A stretch of DNA of 64,000 nucleotides from Symbiodinium natans (Eukaryota > Sar > Dinophyceae > Suessiales > Symbiodiniaceae), in assembly GCA_905221605.1 (NCBI GenBank), contig CAJNDS010002127.1, positions 37,501 to 101,500 of the forward strand, written 5' to 3'. The notes under the pieces are model-generated. The model saw only the letters and a program-made list of their open reading frames with translations. It made no database searches and had not been told where the DNA came from. Position 1 is the first letter of the stretch; each line of letters starts with the position of its first letter. A program made the translations under genes and the position numbers. This document shows, one piece after another, positions 52,650 through 63,645 of the stretch.

Positions 52650-53540
52650 ACCCTTTAAGGAAACCCTAAACCCTAAACCCTAAACGCAAAACCCTAAACC
52701 CTAAACCCTGATCCCTAAACCCTAAACCCTAGACCCTAATTAGACCCTAGACCCTAAACCCTAAAAGACTAGGCGTTGGAAGTTAAAGGCGGCCGCCATC
52801 CTTGGCTCTTCGGAGCTTAGCTTTCCATCAGCGCGGTGCACAGAGGCAAAGCTGCTTTAGGCTCAGGTTCTTGGGGGAGACCAAACCTAAACCCTAGATC
52901 CTAAACCCTAAACCCTAAACCCTAAACCCTAAACCCTAAACCCTAAACCCCCGAACCCGGGAGAAAGCCTTGTTGACTCAAGCAACACGCGCGGGGGCTT
53001 TTGGGGCTTCGTGCATGCTAGTTCAAACCACCGAAACCCCCGAACACTAAACACAATAGCCTATGCCCTATACATCCTGCAAACCCTCCCTAAACCCCTG
53101 CATCTCTACTTGCAAACCCTTGAAATAAACACTAAAGCCTGAACCCTGAATTCTCAACTCTGAACCCTAAACCCCAATCCCCCGCAACACCTATAAAACC
53201 TAACCCCCTAAACCCTAAACCCTAAACCCTAGACCCTAGACCCTAGACCCTAAACCCTAAACCCTAAACCCTAAACCCTAAACCCTAAACCCTAAACCCT
53301 AAACCCTAAACCCTAAACCCTAAACCCTAAACCCTAACCCCACCCCCTATAAACCCTACCCTAAACCCGCCCACGAGCTGCCTCGGCTTCGGCGGTGGGC
53401 GCTGGGAAGTCAGGGCCCCTGCAGGATTTCGGCGCAGGGTCTAGAGGCTTCTTTGGAGGGGTGTGGGGTTTAAGGTTTAGGGTTTAGGGTTTAGGGTTTA
53501 GGGTTTAGGGTTTAGGGTTTAGGGTTTAGGGTTAAGGGCT
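52650..53540. repeat. CCCTAAA arrays, then TTTAGGG
   Basis: CCCTAAA occurs at 52663-52765 (with TAGACCC variants), 52905-52950 and 53208-53340, and TTTAGGG at 53465-53535. Spacers are unique and unrecognised. Confidence 0.75.
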
Positions 53541-53920
53541 TTAGGGTTTAGGGATCTCGGGTTCAGGTGAGGGGGTTCGGGGGTTTAGGATTATGAAGGG
53601 TTTAGGGCTGTTGGGGGAGGTGAGGGTCTTGGTTGGTTCAGGGTGTAAGGCTGAGGGCTTCTTAGGATGGTGTCGGGGTTTAAGGCTTAGAGTCTAGGCT
53701 TACGTAGGGCTTCAGGGTTCGGGGGCTTTGGAGGGAAGAGGCAGCTATGGGTTGAGGGTTGAGGAGGATGGTGTCGGGGGGCTTGGGTGTTGGTTGGCGA
53801 GGTCGGCCCCTTAAACAAAGTGAAAAAGATTCCGAAGTCTGATCTTCTTATACACCAGAAAGGGAAGATATGAAGTCTTCCAAGGGCTTGGGTTTAGAGC
53901 CTGAGGGTTCAGGGCTTTCT

Positions 53921-54052
53921 CTAAGAAATGTTCAACATACCCCTCGGGCATATCCTTAAACAAAATTCAGGTGCATGGTAGAATCCTTCCTTGCATTCCC
54001 CTTTTACAGGATAAGAGATAGGGAGTTCTGGGGTATGTTGAATTATTCTTAG
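53921..54052. mobile_element. Inverted-repeat element, family E
   Basis: The ends CTAAGAAATGTTCAACATAC and GTATGTTGAATTATTCTTAG form an inverted repeat of about 23 bp around a 132-bp element with no coding capacity. It is the only copy in the window. Confidence 0.75.
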
Positions 54053-54299
54053 AACCTCTGCTCTACTATTTGCTTGAGAAACCCCCCAAAAATAAATAAA
54101 AATCCCTATATTGCCCTTATAAGGAAGACTGTTTTGGATTCTTAGGCAAATAGTAGACCCCTAAACCCGAAACCCTGGGAGCTCCCTTGTTTTGTGCGTT
54201 AGGGTTCAGGCGTGTTCGTGCTCCCCGTCTTGGGGAGGGGAAGCCATCGACTGAAGAGGCCCGTGCGCTTCGAGCTACCGGAGTTTTGGGGATGTAAGG

Positions 54300-55250
54300 C
54301 AATAAGCCCCAAAACCCTAAACCCTTATGTAAACCCTAAACCCTGAACCCCACACCCCTGAACCACTAACCACTAAACCCCTAAATCCCTACACCCTACA
54401 CCACTAAAACCCTAAACCCTCAACCCTCAACCCTAGACCCTCATCCCTCAACCCTAAACCCTAAGCCCCAAACCGATGGATGGGCTGCTCCAGATTCTGG
54501 TCTCTCTGCGGGTCTGGGGCAGTATGTTAGGGTTTAGGGTTTAGGGTTTCGGGTTTAGGGTTTAGGGTTTAGGGCTTGGGGTTTAGGGTTTAGGGGATTA
54601 GGGTTTAGGGTTTAGGGTTTAGGGTTCGGGGGATGGCGCGGAACCCCTAAACTCCTCTCTGGCGCCTGAACTTCGAGGGCGTCCCCGCAGAGGAAGCTGG
54701 CCACCTGTTTAGGGTTTAGGGTTTAGGGTTTAGGGTTTAGGGTTTAGGGTTTAGGGTTTAGGGTTTAGGGTTTAGGAACCAACATGCTGAACCCTGGGAC
54801 CCTGGACTAGGTAGGCACCCTGAAACCCCGAAAATCCTGCAAAACCCTCTAAATCCGAAACTTTGGGGAACCCTGAGCCATACATAGACCATAAGCCCCC
54901 CCAAAAGCTCTGTAAACCCAAATCCCAAAGTCTCCCTCCTCTTGGGCTTTGCGGCGCAGGCTTTGGCACCTCACCGGTTCCAGAAGCTCAGGGGGCTTGT
55001 AGACCCCAAGCGCGCAAAAAAGGCCCGAAACCCCAAGCCCAGTCAAACCCCCTAAACCCTAAACCCCCCCAAATTCAACCCTAAACCATATAAACCCTAA
55101 ACCCTAAACCCCCCCAAATTCAACCCTAAACCCTAAACTCCAAACCCCAAGCCCGAAAAACTTAAACCCACTGGCAGAGCCCCAGCTGGGGCCCACGACG
55201 TGGCACCGCTTTGGGCCTCATCATTTCAGCGGGGGCCATGGGAACTCTTT
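54300..55250. repeat. Variant and pure telomere-like arrays
   Basis: Degenerate CCCTAAA/CCCTCAA at 54305-54465, TTTAGGG at 54530-54625 and 54709-54776, and short duplicated AACCCCCCCAAATTCAACCC units near 55060-55125. No gene was recognised. Confidence 0.65.
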
Positions 55251-55256
55251 AACTAG

Positions 55257-55365
55257 GCTGCACTTAGCAGGGTCGCTGCAAATTAAAATTCTATCTGCCT
55301 TATTGAGAAACCCAATAGAGCCCAAAAGGCTAAGGATCTAAAGTTACAGTAAAGCACAACAGAGG
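55257..55365. repeat. Dispersed ~107-bp repeat, family F copy 2
   Basis: GGCTGCACTTAGCAGGGT...AAAGTTACAGTAAAGCACAA aligns with 27992-28098 along its length. Confidence 0.7.
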
Positions 55366-55456
55366 TAAGTACGCTTGAAGATAAACGGAACCTGGGCTCA
55401 TGGGGTTTAGGGTTTAGGGTAAGTAGGGTAAGTACGCTATAAGATGTCACGTATGG

Positions 55457-55567
55457 GTAGTTCTCTAATCTAGGCTTTCTTTGGCGTTTTGCTCAATTTG
55501 GGTCTTGAGGGTGCCCTACTCTAATTATTGGGTATACCTCAAAGGGGACCCAAAATTAGAGAACTAC
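55457..55567. mobile_element. Inverted-repeat element, TAGTTCTCTAAT termini
   Basis: Left GTAGTTCTCTAATCT and right AATTAGAGAACTAC bound about 110 bp. It abuts the family C element that follows, so the two may be nested or adjacent insertions. Confidence 0.65.
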
Positions 55568-55679
55568 TTGGTAGCCCAATAACCATATTATAACAAGGGC
55601 ACCCTTTTTTGAGTTGGTTATTGTATAAGGGAACCCACAACCACAAAAAAGGGTGAGGATAACCACTGGGCTACCAAGA
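55567..55679. mobile_element. Introner-like element, family C, without telomeric array
   Basis: The ends are CTTGGTAGCCCAATAACCAT and AACCACTGGGCTACCAAG. The interior AACAAGGGCACCCTTTTTTG...AAGGGAACCCACAACC is the array-free counterpart of 9796-10047. Confidence 0.78.
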
Positions 55680-55799
55680 CTACACATGAAAGGGTTCTGG
55701 GTTGTAGGGGTCCCGAACGCGGCCCGCTCGAGAGAAGTTGAGGCTCAGAGATCGTTTTGAGGCCGACAGTGCACCAGCTGACCCAGATCCCATGCTTCG

Positions 55800-58000
55800 G
55801 GTAAAAAGAGGGTTTAGGGTTTAGGGTTTAGGGTTTAGGGTTTAGGGTAAAACGGCTCAACCCATGGATGTCCGCTGCCCAGCGTTTGGCCGCGATGTGC
55901 TCAAAAACACGGTCAGTTGTGCGGAAGGGAGCCGAAGCCCTTGCGATCTTTGTTCGCAGTAAGCACGCAAAAGGTTGTGGATTTCAGGCTCCTCTCATCA
56001 GCGTCTAGTTTAGGGTTAAGGGTTTAGGGTTTAGGGTTTAGGGTTTTTGGTTTAGGGTTTTCAGTTACAAGTATTACTAGGTGCTGGCACGTGGACTTCT
56101 ATGTTGGCGTCCTGGGGGTGTGCTTTTCGTGGCGGTCTCAGTGGGAGATTTTCTTTCATTGCAGGGAGGCGTGGGTGTGTGCGTACGCAGTTTGTGCGTT
56201 TGCGCTTGTTCGTGTGGTGCTTGCTAAAGTCTTTTATTTTTTTCGGGGGAGGGTGGGGGGGGGGGCTGAAGCAGCAAAACAACCAGAAAAAGGCACTTGC
56301 ACTGCAATGTGAGGCCCTTTCAGCTTGCCACGGGGCGGGGCCCCTACACCCCCAAACCCCCTAAAGCCCAAACCGTACTTCTCCCTCTTTTGTGGCGAGT
56401 AGCGGAGAGGGGGTGGGGGGGCCACAGTACGGAGCCGAGTCTACCGTTGGCAAGAAAAATGTGTTGTGTAAATGCCAAGGAGAAAAGAAGGTTTCAACTT
56501 TATGGTTCCCTAAGCCCCAAACCCTGAACCCCAAACCCCAAACCCTAAACCCTAAACCCCAAACCCTAAGCCCAAAAAGGTCCAAGTTCAAATGCTCGCT
56601 CTGTAAGAAGAGAAGTCCATCATTGGGCCGCCGACGCTGTCTCCGCCTCAACGAGGCCCCAGAGGGTTGGGGTCTCAGGGCTTCCTGGGGTTTAGTTTAG
56701 GGATATTGAAGTTTAGGGTTTAGGGTTTCGGGTTTAGGGTTTAGGGTTTAGGCTTTAGGGCTTCAGGCTTCGGGTTTCGGGTTGGGGGTTTCGGGTTTGG
56801 GGTGGAAGGCTCGTAGAGTCTTCACAGGGCCGAGTTCTCTGATACTCCACTATGATTAAAAAACGAGTTGCCCTACACCCTAAACCCTAAACACTAAACC
56901 CTAAACCCTAAAAATGGGCTACCGGGCAGTGGGGGGTCCACGGCTAGGGTGAAAGTAGGGGTTGGCTAAATCACTAAATCCGGAAACCCTAAACCCTAAA
57001 CCCTAAACCCTAAACCCTAAACCCTAAACCCTAAACCCTAAACCCTAAACCCTAAACCCTAAACCCTAAACCCTGAACCCTGAACCCTGAACCCTGAAAC
57101 CTAGACCCTGAACCCTAAACCCTAAACCCTAAACCCTAAACCCTAAACCCTAAACCCTAAACCCTAAACCCTAAACCCTAAACCCTAAACCCTAAACCCT
57201 AAACCCTGCACCTGCGAGCTGCGCGAACGGCAGCTCCCCCTCGGGCCGCTCGTCGTCGTCCTGGGCAGGCCGATGACATGTGAAGGCCTTGAAAACTCTG
57301 ACTGGGGTTTAGGGTTTATAGGGTTTAGGGTTTAGGGTTTCGGGCTTAGGGTTTCGGGTTTAGGTTTAGGGTTTAGGGTTTAGGGTTTCGGCTTTAGGGT
57401 TCAGGGTTTAGGGTTTAGGGCTGACGGTTTAGGGTTTAGGGCTTAGGGTTTCGAATCAAGACCTCCAACTTCGTCTCTCTTATCCCCATTGCTGCCTGCA
57501 ACTTTTATTGCGGGTCTAGCGTCTAGGCTTCAGGGTTCAGCATGATAACACGCTCAAAGAGGCATGTAGCTTCTGGCGCTCCCTACTCCTCCATATGGAC
57601 GGAAAAACGGGCGATTCAGCCAGACCCTGAACCCAATTTCTTCAGCCCAACAACCCCTGACTTTCAAGCTTGGGAAAATCGAGGGTATGGATTTAGACCC
57701 TGATAGCCCTAACCCCTGAAGAAGTTAAGCCCCAACACCCACAAAAACATAGAGTCTAACCGACCCTCAACCCTGAAAGAATCAGCTCTGGCCTGGAGCG
57801 GAGGACCTCGGAATTCGACAGAGCTCGGGGTTTAGGGTTCAGGGTTGAGGGCTCTTAAACTCTTAGTCTTGGGGTGGAAGGTCGGCCTGTTCAAGTAACG
57901 CCATGAAGCATTACACGTAGGGTACCCTAAGCCTGACCTCTACACCCTATGAACCCTGTAATCCCGAAACCCTAAACCCTAAGCCCGAAACGACACCCCA
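55800..58000. repeat. Telomere-like arrays with unique spacers
   Basis: TTTAGGG at 55811-55850, CCCTAAA at 56990-57075 and 57115-57206 with CCCTGAA units between, and TTTAGGG/TTTCGGG at 57302-57455. The 56090-56480 spacer has G-rich runs and open frames but no recognised protein. Confidence 0.65.
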
Positions 58001-58015
58001 AAAGGGATCAGCATT

Positions 58016-58112
58016 GGGATGCTCTCCCTTATACTAGCAGTCCTTCATAGGGATTACAATAATGGGCACGACAATCCCCATTGAGGACTGCTAGTATAAG
58101 GGGGAACATCCC
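58016..58112. mobile_element. Introner-like element, family B copy 2, with long inverted repeats and flanking direct repeats
   Basis: The ends GGGATGCTCTCCCTTATACT and AGTATAAGGGGGAACATC-CC are inverted repeats of about 30-40 bp (shared core CTTATACTAGCAGTCCT). It is flanked by a 19-bp direct repeat, CCCAAAAGGGATCRGCATT (57997-58015 and 58110-58128). The repeat is too long for a typical DNA-transposon target duplication and could mark a splice-site-containing duplication. Confidence 0.75.
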
Positions 58113-58444
58113 AAAAGGGATCGGCATTTCAAGCACCGTGCCCATACAACGGACTGCACATGAACAGCGACTGCTTAAATGACCGACGGCAACAGCATTT
58201 TTCCCCGTGTTGCTTTAGGGTTCGCAGGGTTTGTGGGGTTTATGGGGTTTGTAGGCTTACAGGGTCTATAGGGTTTAGGGTTTGTAGGGTTTATAAGGTT
58301 TTTCAGGTTTTTTCAGTTTAGGGTTTAGGGGCTCCCTTCTAGTCCCAGTCGAGGCCTTTCTTTGGGCGGATTAAGGTTTTGGCTCCGGGTTCAGGGATAC
58401 ACTCTAAATCCCGGAACCACCCAAATCCCAAACCCCAAACCCCA

Positions 58445-61080
58445 ACCCTGAACCCTAAACCCTAAACCCCAAACCCTACCCCCTAAACCCTAAACCCTAA
58501 ACCCTAAACCCTAAACCCTAAACCCTAAACCCTAAACCCTAAACCCTAAACCCTAAACCCTAAACCCTAACCCTAAACTCTAAACCCTAAACCCTAAGCC
58601 CTAAGGCTCCGGCCACGGGCCGCCTTTAGCAGGAAGGCTGGGGAGTTGCTCTCACCGGCCTGGTTGGCCTCAGCAGATCGCGGTTGGGTAGGCTGTCAGG
58701 CTTCTAATGGAGCTTGAAGTGCTTAGGGTTTAGGGTTTAGGGTTCAGGGTTTAGGGTTTACGGATAGCGGAGAGAATCTGAGCGAACGTGAGGTTCGTGC
58801 GGACCCAGGTGATGTGACGACCTGCTCTCATACCCTAAACGCCCCGCATGTACCTTCCCCCAAATCGTAAAGCATTCAAAAGGAAAGCGAAACAGCAATT
58901 TTAATCCGAGGACTTTCTTCTCCAATGACTAAGGGGAAAACGGCTAAACGTCAATATTCCTACTAAACAAGGAAACCCAAAAAGTTCAAAGTTCAACTAA
59001 AGGCCAAGCAAGAGGAAGGTCACACGGACAGCGATTGGGCTTCCGAAAGTTAATCTTTGGGATTATGCAGGGAGGAGTCAACAAAGAGACCCCTAACCGA
59101 AGAAACCTTCGAGGGGGTTTAGGGTTTAGGGTTTAGGGTTTAGGGTTTAGGGTTTAGGGTTTAGGGTTTAGGTGTAGGGTGTAGGGTTGAAACCTTAGTA
59201 TGATCCTCTCAAACCCAGTAGCGAAAGTCTGAGACATCCCGACCACGGGAAGCCTAGAACCAAAAAGGCCCCTAAACCCTAAACCCTAAACCCTAATCCC
59301 TAATCCCTAAACCCTAAACCCTAAACCCTAAACCGCAAACCCTAAACACTAAACGCCGTAAGGGTTGAAGGTTTCGGGCTTCAGGGGTTTAGGGTCCTCA
59401 AGCTCGGAAGTTCATCCTAACCACCCTAGCACCATAAACCCTACAGCCCCAAACCCTGCACCCTACACCCTGCCCTCGACCCTAAACTTCCCCAGACCCT
59501 GAACCCTGAACCCTAAACCCCACTCTAAACCCTAAGAACCCTTATCCCTAAAGGCCCTCAAATCCGCAGTGTCGGGCCCCCCGGCCGGTGACGAGTAGGT
59601 GGCGCTGCTTCCCCCAGGGCTGGGTTCCACCCTGAAGTCGCCGGGGCCTCGCGGGAAGCGGACGTCGGCGAGGGCTTAGGGTTTGGGGTTTAGGGTTCAG
59701 GGTTCAGGGTTCAGGGTTCAGGGTTTAGGGTTTAGGGTTTAGGGTTTAGGGTTTAGGGTTAGGGTTTAGGGTTTAGGGTTTAGGTGTTAGGGTTTCGGGT
59801 TTCGGGTTTATTGTTAAGGGTTTAGGGTTGAGGGTTGAGGGTTTAGGGTTTAGGGTTCCCTACTCATATGGCTCAGGAGACTTAGACAAGTAGGTTATAA
59901 ATCAGGTCATAGTTGGGATCACCTCACTTAGGGTTGTAAGTGCTTAGAACCTGCTTACGATGCTCCTGAATCAGCTCAGAACCGGGATAGCCTAACTTGG
60001 GGTTCTGAGTGCTTAGTAGCCAATACACTAAACCCTAAACCCTCAACCCTAAACCCTAAACCTTAAACCCTTAACCCTAAAACGCTAAACCCTTACTCAG
60101 TTCCTTCAGACCCTGCCTCGTCGCTCGGTGATGGCAGAAGGAGACCTATGCACTGTCTAGGGTTTCGGGTTTCGGGTTTGGGGTTCAGGGTTTAGGGCTT
60201 AGGGCTTCGGGTTTGGGGCTTAGGGTTTCGGGTGTACGGTTTAGGGTCTCGGGGTGGTTTCGGTTTAGGGTAGGCCATAAGCCTCCTCACAACCCGATGC
60301 ATTGCATGTGTCCCGAAGAGGCCCAAAGCCCCCCCACTCCAAACTGGCAATTCTTGCACAACCATCATGCCCTGCCCAGAGATCCCACTTTACGAGCGCA
60401 CATGTTTTGGACCCGAACCCTACACCCTAAACCCTAAACCCTAAACTCTAAACCCTAAACCCTAAACCCCACAACCCAGAAGAGTCTTGATGAAGATCAG
60501 AAGCATCTCTGGAATCGCTGGGTTCACCGACACACAAGATGGCAAGATGTGTAACCCTGAACCCTAGACACTCTGCAACCTCAACCCTAAACCCTAAACC
60601 CTAAACCCTAAACCCTAAATCCTAAACCCTAAACCCTAAACCCTAAATCCTAAATCCTCAACCCTAAACCCTAAACCCTAAACCCTAAACCCTAAATCCT
60701 AAATCCTAAATCCTAAATCCTCAACCCTAAGCCCTAAACCCACCCTAAACCCGCCATTGTAGGAGGCAGACTTCCGGTCGGACGGCAGCTTCGGCTGGAG
60801 GGGCCTGGGTTTGGCTCGGTAGCCCAGCAGCCATACTACAATAAGAGTAGGGTTTAGGGTTTAGGGTTTAGGGTTTAGGGTTTAGGGTTTAGGGTTTAGG
60901 GTTTAGGGTTTAGGGTTTAGGGTTTAGGGTTTAGGGTTTAGGGTTTAGGGTTTAGGGTTTAGGGTTTAAATTAGGGTTTAGGGCTTAGGGCTTAGGGTTT
61001 AGGGTGTGGGGTTTGGGGTTTGGGGATCAGGGTTCAGGGTCCCAAGTCTCAGGGTTTACAAGGGAACCTAGGCCCGAAAA
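58445..61080. repeat. Telomere-like arrays with unique spacers
   Basis: CCCTAAA at 58485-58600, 60040-60070, 60425-60470 and 60585-60750 (with TCCTAAA variants). TTTAGGG at 59115-59175, 59685-59860 and 60848-60968. One copy of the CTTGAATATTCC-type repeat lies at 58950-59004. An imperfect direct repeat of about 65 bp (TGGGATCACCTCACTTAGGG / CGGGATAGCCTAACTTGGGG) is at 59880-60025. No gene was recognised. Confidence 0.65.
60815..60968 (+). repeat. Family C element left end running into a TTTAGGG array
   Basis: CTCGGTAGCCCAGCAGCCAT...AAGAG is followed at once by TAGGGTTTAGGG and about 17 heptamers. The junction matches that in 9796-10047. No right end of the element was found downstream. Confidence 0.65.
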
Positions 61081-61467
61081 AGTGCGCAATAGGGTGATTT
61101 CAAACACCTAAGATTCCTAAACCCAAGTACGTAAACCCTTCGTAGCGCCTCAACCCTAAACCCTACATCCCTAAACCCTAACCCTACAACACCCTAAACC
61201 CGAAACCCTAAACCCGAATCCTGAAGCTTGGGATGAGGCAGGAAAGGCGGACGGCGCTGGGTTTGCAGGGCTCGGGGATCAGGGCCCTGTGTCGGAGTTA
61301 AAGGGTCCTTAGGACCCTTTAGGGCAAAAACAACCCAAAACCCCAAAACCCTCCTGCAAAAAAAAGGGTTCAGGGTGTTGGGTTTTGTTTCGGGGTTCGG
61401 GGGTTTTGGGCTTTAGGTTGCAAAGGGGAACCCCAAAAGATGTAGAGTTAAAAGGTTGGCTAGGAAA

Positions 61468-61640
61468 GTTTGGGTTTAGGGTTTAGGGTTTAGGGTTTAG
61501 GGTTTAGGGTTTAGGGTTTAGGGTTTAGGGTTTAGGGTTTGGGGTTTGGGGTTTGGGGTTTGGGGTTTGGGGTTTGGGGTTTGGGGTTTGGGGTTTGGGG
61601 TTTAGTGTTTAGTGTTTAGTGTTTAGTGTTTTAGGGCTTA
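61468..61640 (+). repeat. TTTAGGG array passing into TTTGGGG then TTTAGTG
   Basis: About nine TTTAGGG, nine TTTGGGG and four TTTAGTG units follow each other in homogeneous blocks, showing stepwise local expansion of mutated units. Confidence 0.85.
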
Positions 61641-61779
61641 AGGTTTAGGGTTTAGGGTTTAGGGTCTTGTGACTGAGGGCCGGGGTGCTTTGGGTCTCGG
61701 GCACTTGTTTTCGCCTTAGGATGACAAGTATAAGAACTGCGAACCTAAACCCTAAACCCTGAACCCTTAATTTTGAACT

Positions 61780-62005
61780 CTGAACCCTAAACCCTAAACC
61801 CTAAACCCCTAAACCCCTAAACCCCTAAACCCCTAAACCTTTAAACCCCTAAACCCCTAAACCCCTAAACCCCTAAACCCCTAAACCCATAAACCCCTAA
61901 AGCCCTAAAGCCCTAAAGCCCTAAAGCCCTAAAGCCCTAAAGCCCAAAAGCCCTAAAGCCCTAAAGCCCTAAAGCCCTAAACCCCTAAACCCCTAAACCC
62001 TAAAC
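61780..62005 (-). repeat. CCCCTAAA and CCCTAAAG 8-bp array
   Basis: Octamer units CCCCTAAA (61803-61895), then CCCTAAAG (61896-61978), then CCCCTAAA again. Confidence 0.85.
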
Positions 62006-62243
62006 GGAACTTTCCTTTGGCTGCTAAACGCGGCAGGCGACATCCTTAGGATGCGAGTCTTTCACCGTTGCTACTGTAGGTTCGGCCCCCCATGCAGTAC
62101 GATGATCTTTAGGGGTTTCATGGTTCGGGGACTTTCGCCCACTTATCCCGCAACTTGCCCCGGGCGACGCAATCTGTACATGGCCCTTCACGCGGGGTCG
62201 TCTGTGACCTTCTCGTTTCGCAGCACCTGCACACACAGTTCCT

Positions 62244-62487
62244 TCAAGAACCAAATGAGCCCTGAACGGGGTTATGGTTCATATACCCGAAACCCTCAAC
62301 CCTCAACCCTAAACCCTCAACCTTCAACCTTCAACCCTAAACCCTAAACCCTAAATATGGATTTATGGTTCATATACCCGAAACCCTCAACCCTAAACCC
62401 TAAACCCTGAATTCTAGTAGTATGTGGGTATATGTCCTCCCCATGTTAGGGTTCATTTTTGGTCCCTTACCAAGGTTTCCTGAGGCC
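62244..62487 (+). mobile_element. Probable family A element with internal CCCTCAA/CCCTAAA array
   Basis: The right end GTTAGGGTTCATTTTTGGTC-CC...CCAAGG matches family A. The left end AAGAACCAAATGAGCCCTGA is degraded. The interior has two copies of TATGGTTCATATACCCGAAA around the repeats. Minus-strand open segments on both sides (WELLLGGL... at about 62520-62470 and FLKELCVQVLRNEKVTDDP at about 62250-62195) may be flanking exons. Confidence 0.5.
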
Positions 62488-62489
62488 AC

Positions 62490-63440
62490 CAAGCAACAGC
62501 TCCCATGCACTACATACGGTCTAGGGTCTTCAGGGTTTTTAGGGCTTTTTTTTAAGGGTTCTTGAGGGTTTTCTTTAGGGTTTGGAGGGTTTTGTTTAGG
62601 GTTTTTAGGGTTTTTGAGGGTTTTGGGGTTGTTTGGACTTGTTTTGGGTTTTTTGGGGTCTTTAGGATGTTTTTGGTGTTTTGGTTTTTGCTTTTGATAT
62701 ATCTTTGTAGGGTTTGGAGATTTGCGTTTAGGGTTGCCGACTTCCCGAAAGCCCCTCTCCAAGACCTGACATCCCTAGCATGGTTGCGATAGAACTACAC
62801 ATTTTAAAAACACCATTCCTGAATGAGTTTTAGTACCCTGAAAAGTGTAAAGTGTCACCAACACTGTGACATGCCTAAACCCTAAACCCTAAACCCTAAA
62901 CCCTAAACCCTAAACCCTAAACACTAAACCCTAAACCCTAAACCCTGAACCCTAAGCTCTCAACCCGAAACTCTCACGAAAGCCAACACCCTCAGGCCTT
63001 TTTGCCCAGAACCCTACATGCCGGCGCCTAAGCAACCCCAGAAAGCCCCGAACCCTAAACCCTAAACCCCAAACGCTTAACCCTAAACCCCAAACCCTAA
63101 ACCCCCATCGCCGGAACAAACAGACATGCTACGAGCAGCCTTATCCCCTAAACCCTGAACCCCAAACCATAACAACACAAACCATAACACCCTAAACCCT
63201 AAAACCCTGCACCCTCACCCTAAACCTTAAACCCCCAACACCCCAAACCCTCCTTAAACCCTAAGCCCGCCCTAAACCCTAAACCCTAAACCCTGAACCC
63301 TGAACCCTGAACCCTAATTCCTAAACCCTGAACCCGAACCCTTCACCCTGAGGACGGGCTGCCGTAACCCCGGGAAGGGCTCTCGGCCTGGCGATAGAGC
63401 ACCTTGAGGCGGTTGATATCCTGACGCGCGGAGGCAGGGG
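62490..63440. repeat. TTTTAGGG-like degenerate repeats and CCCTAAA arrays
   Basis: G/T-rich degenerate repeats at 62530-62740, CCCTAAA at 62877-62950, and short CCCTAAA, CCCCAAA and CCCTGAA runs at 63045-63110 and 63180-63340. No gene was recognised. Confidence 0.6.
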
Positions 63441-63508
63441 GACGCTTATTGAGCTTTCTACAACAAGAGTTTGAATACACAGATGCACATCCTTAAAAAA
63501 TATTTGTT

Positions 63509-63645
63509 CGTATGTATGAATGTATGTATGAATGTATGTATGAATGTATGTATGAATGTATGTATGAATGTATGTATGAATGTATGTATGTATGTATGTA
63601 TGTATGTATGTATGTATGTATGTATGTATGTGTATATATATATAT
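63509..63645 (+). repeat. (TGTATGAA)n and (TGTA)n microsatellite
   Basis: About six 8-bp units TGTATGAA pass into about fourteen TGTA units and then TATATA. The apparent repetitive proteins on both strands are artefacts. Confidence 0.9.
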
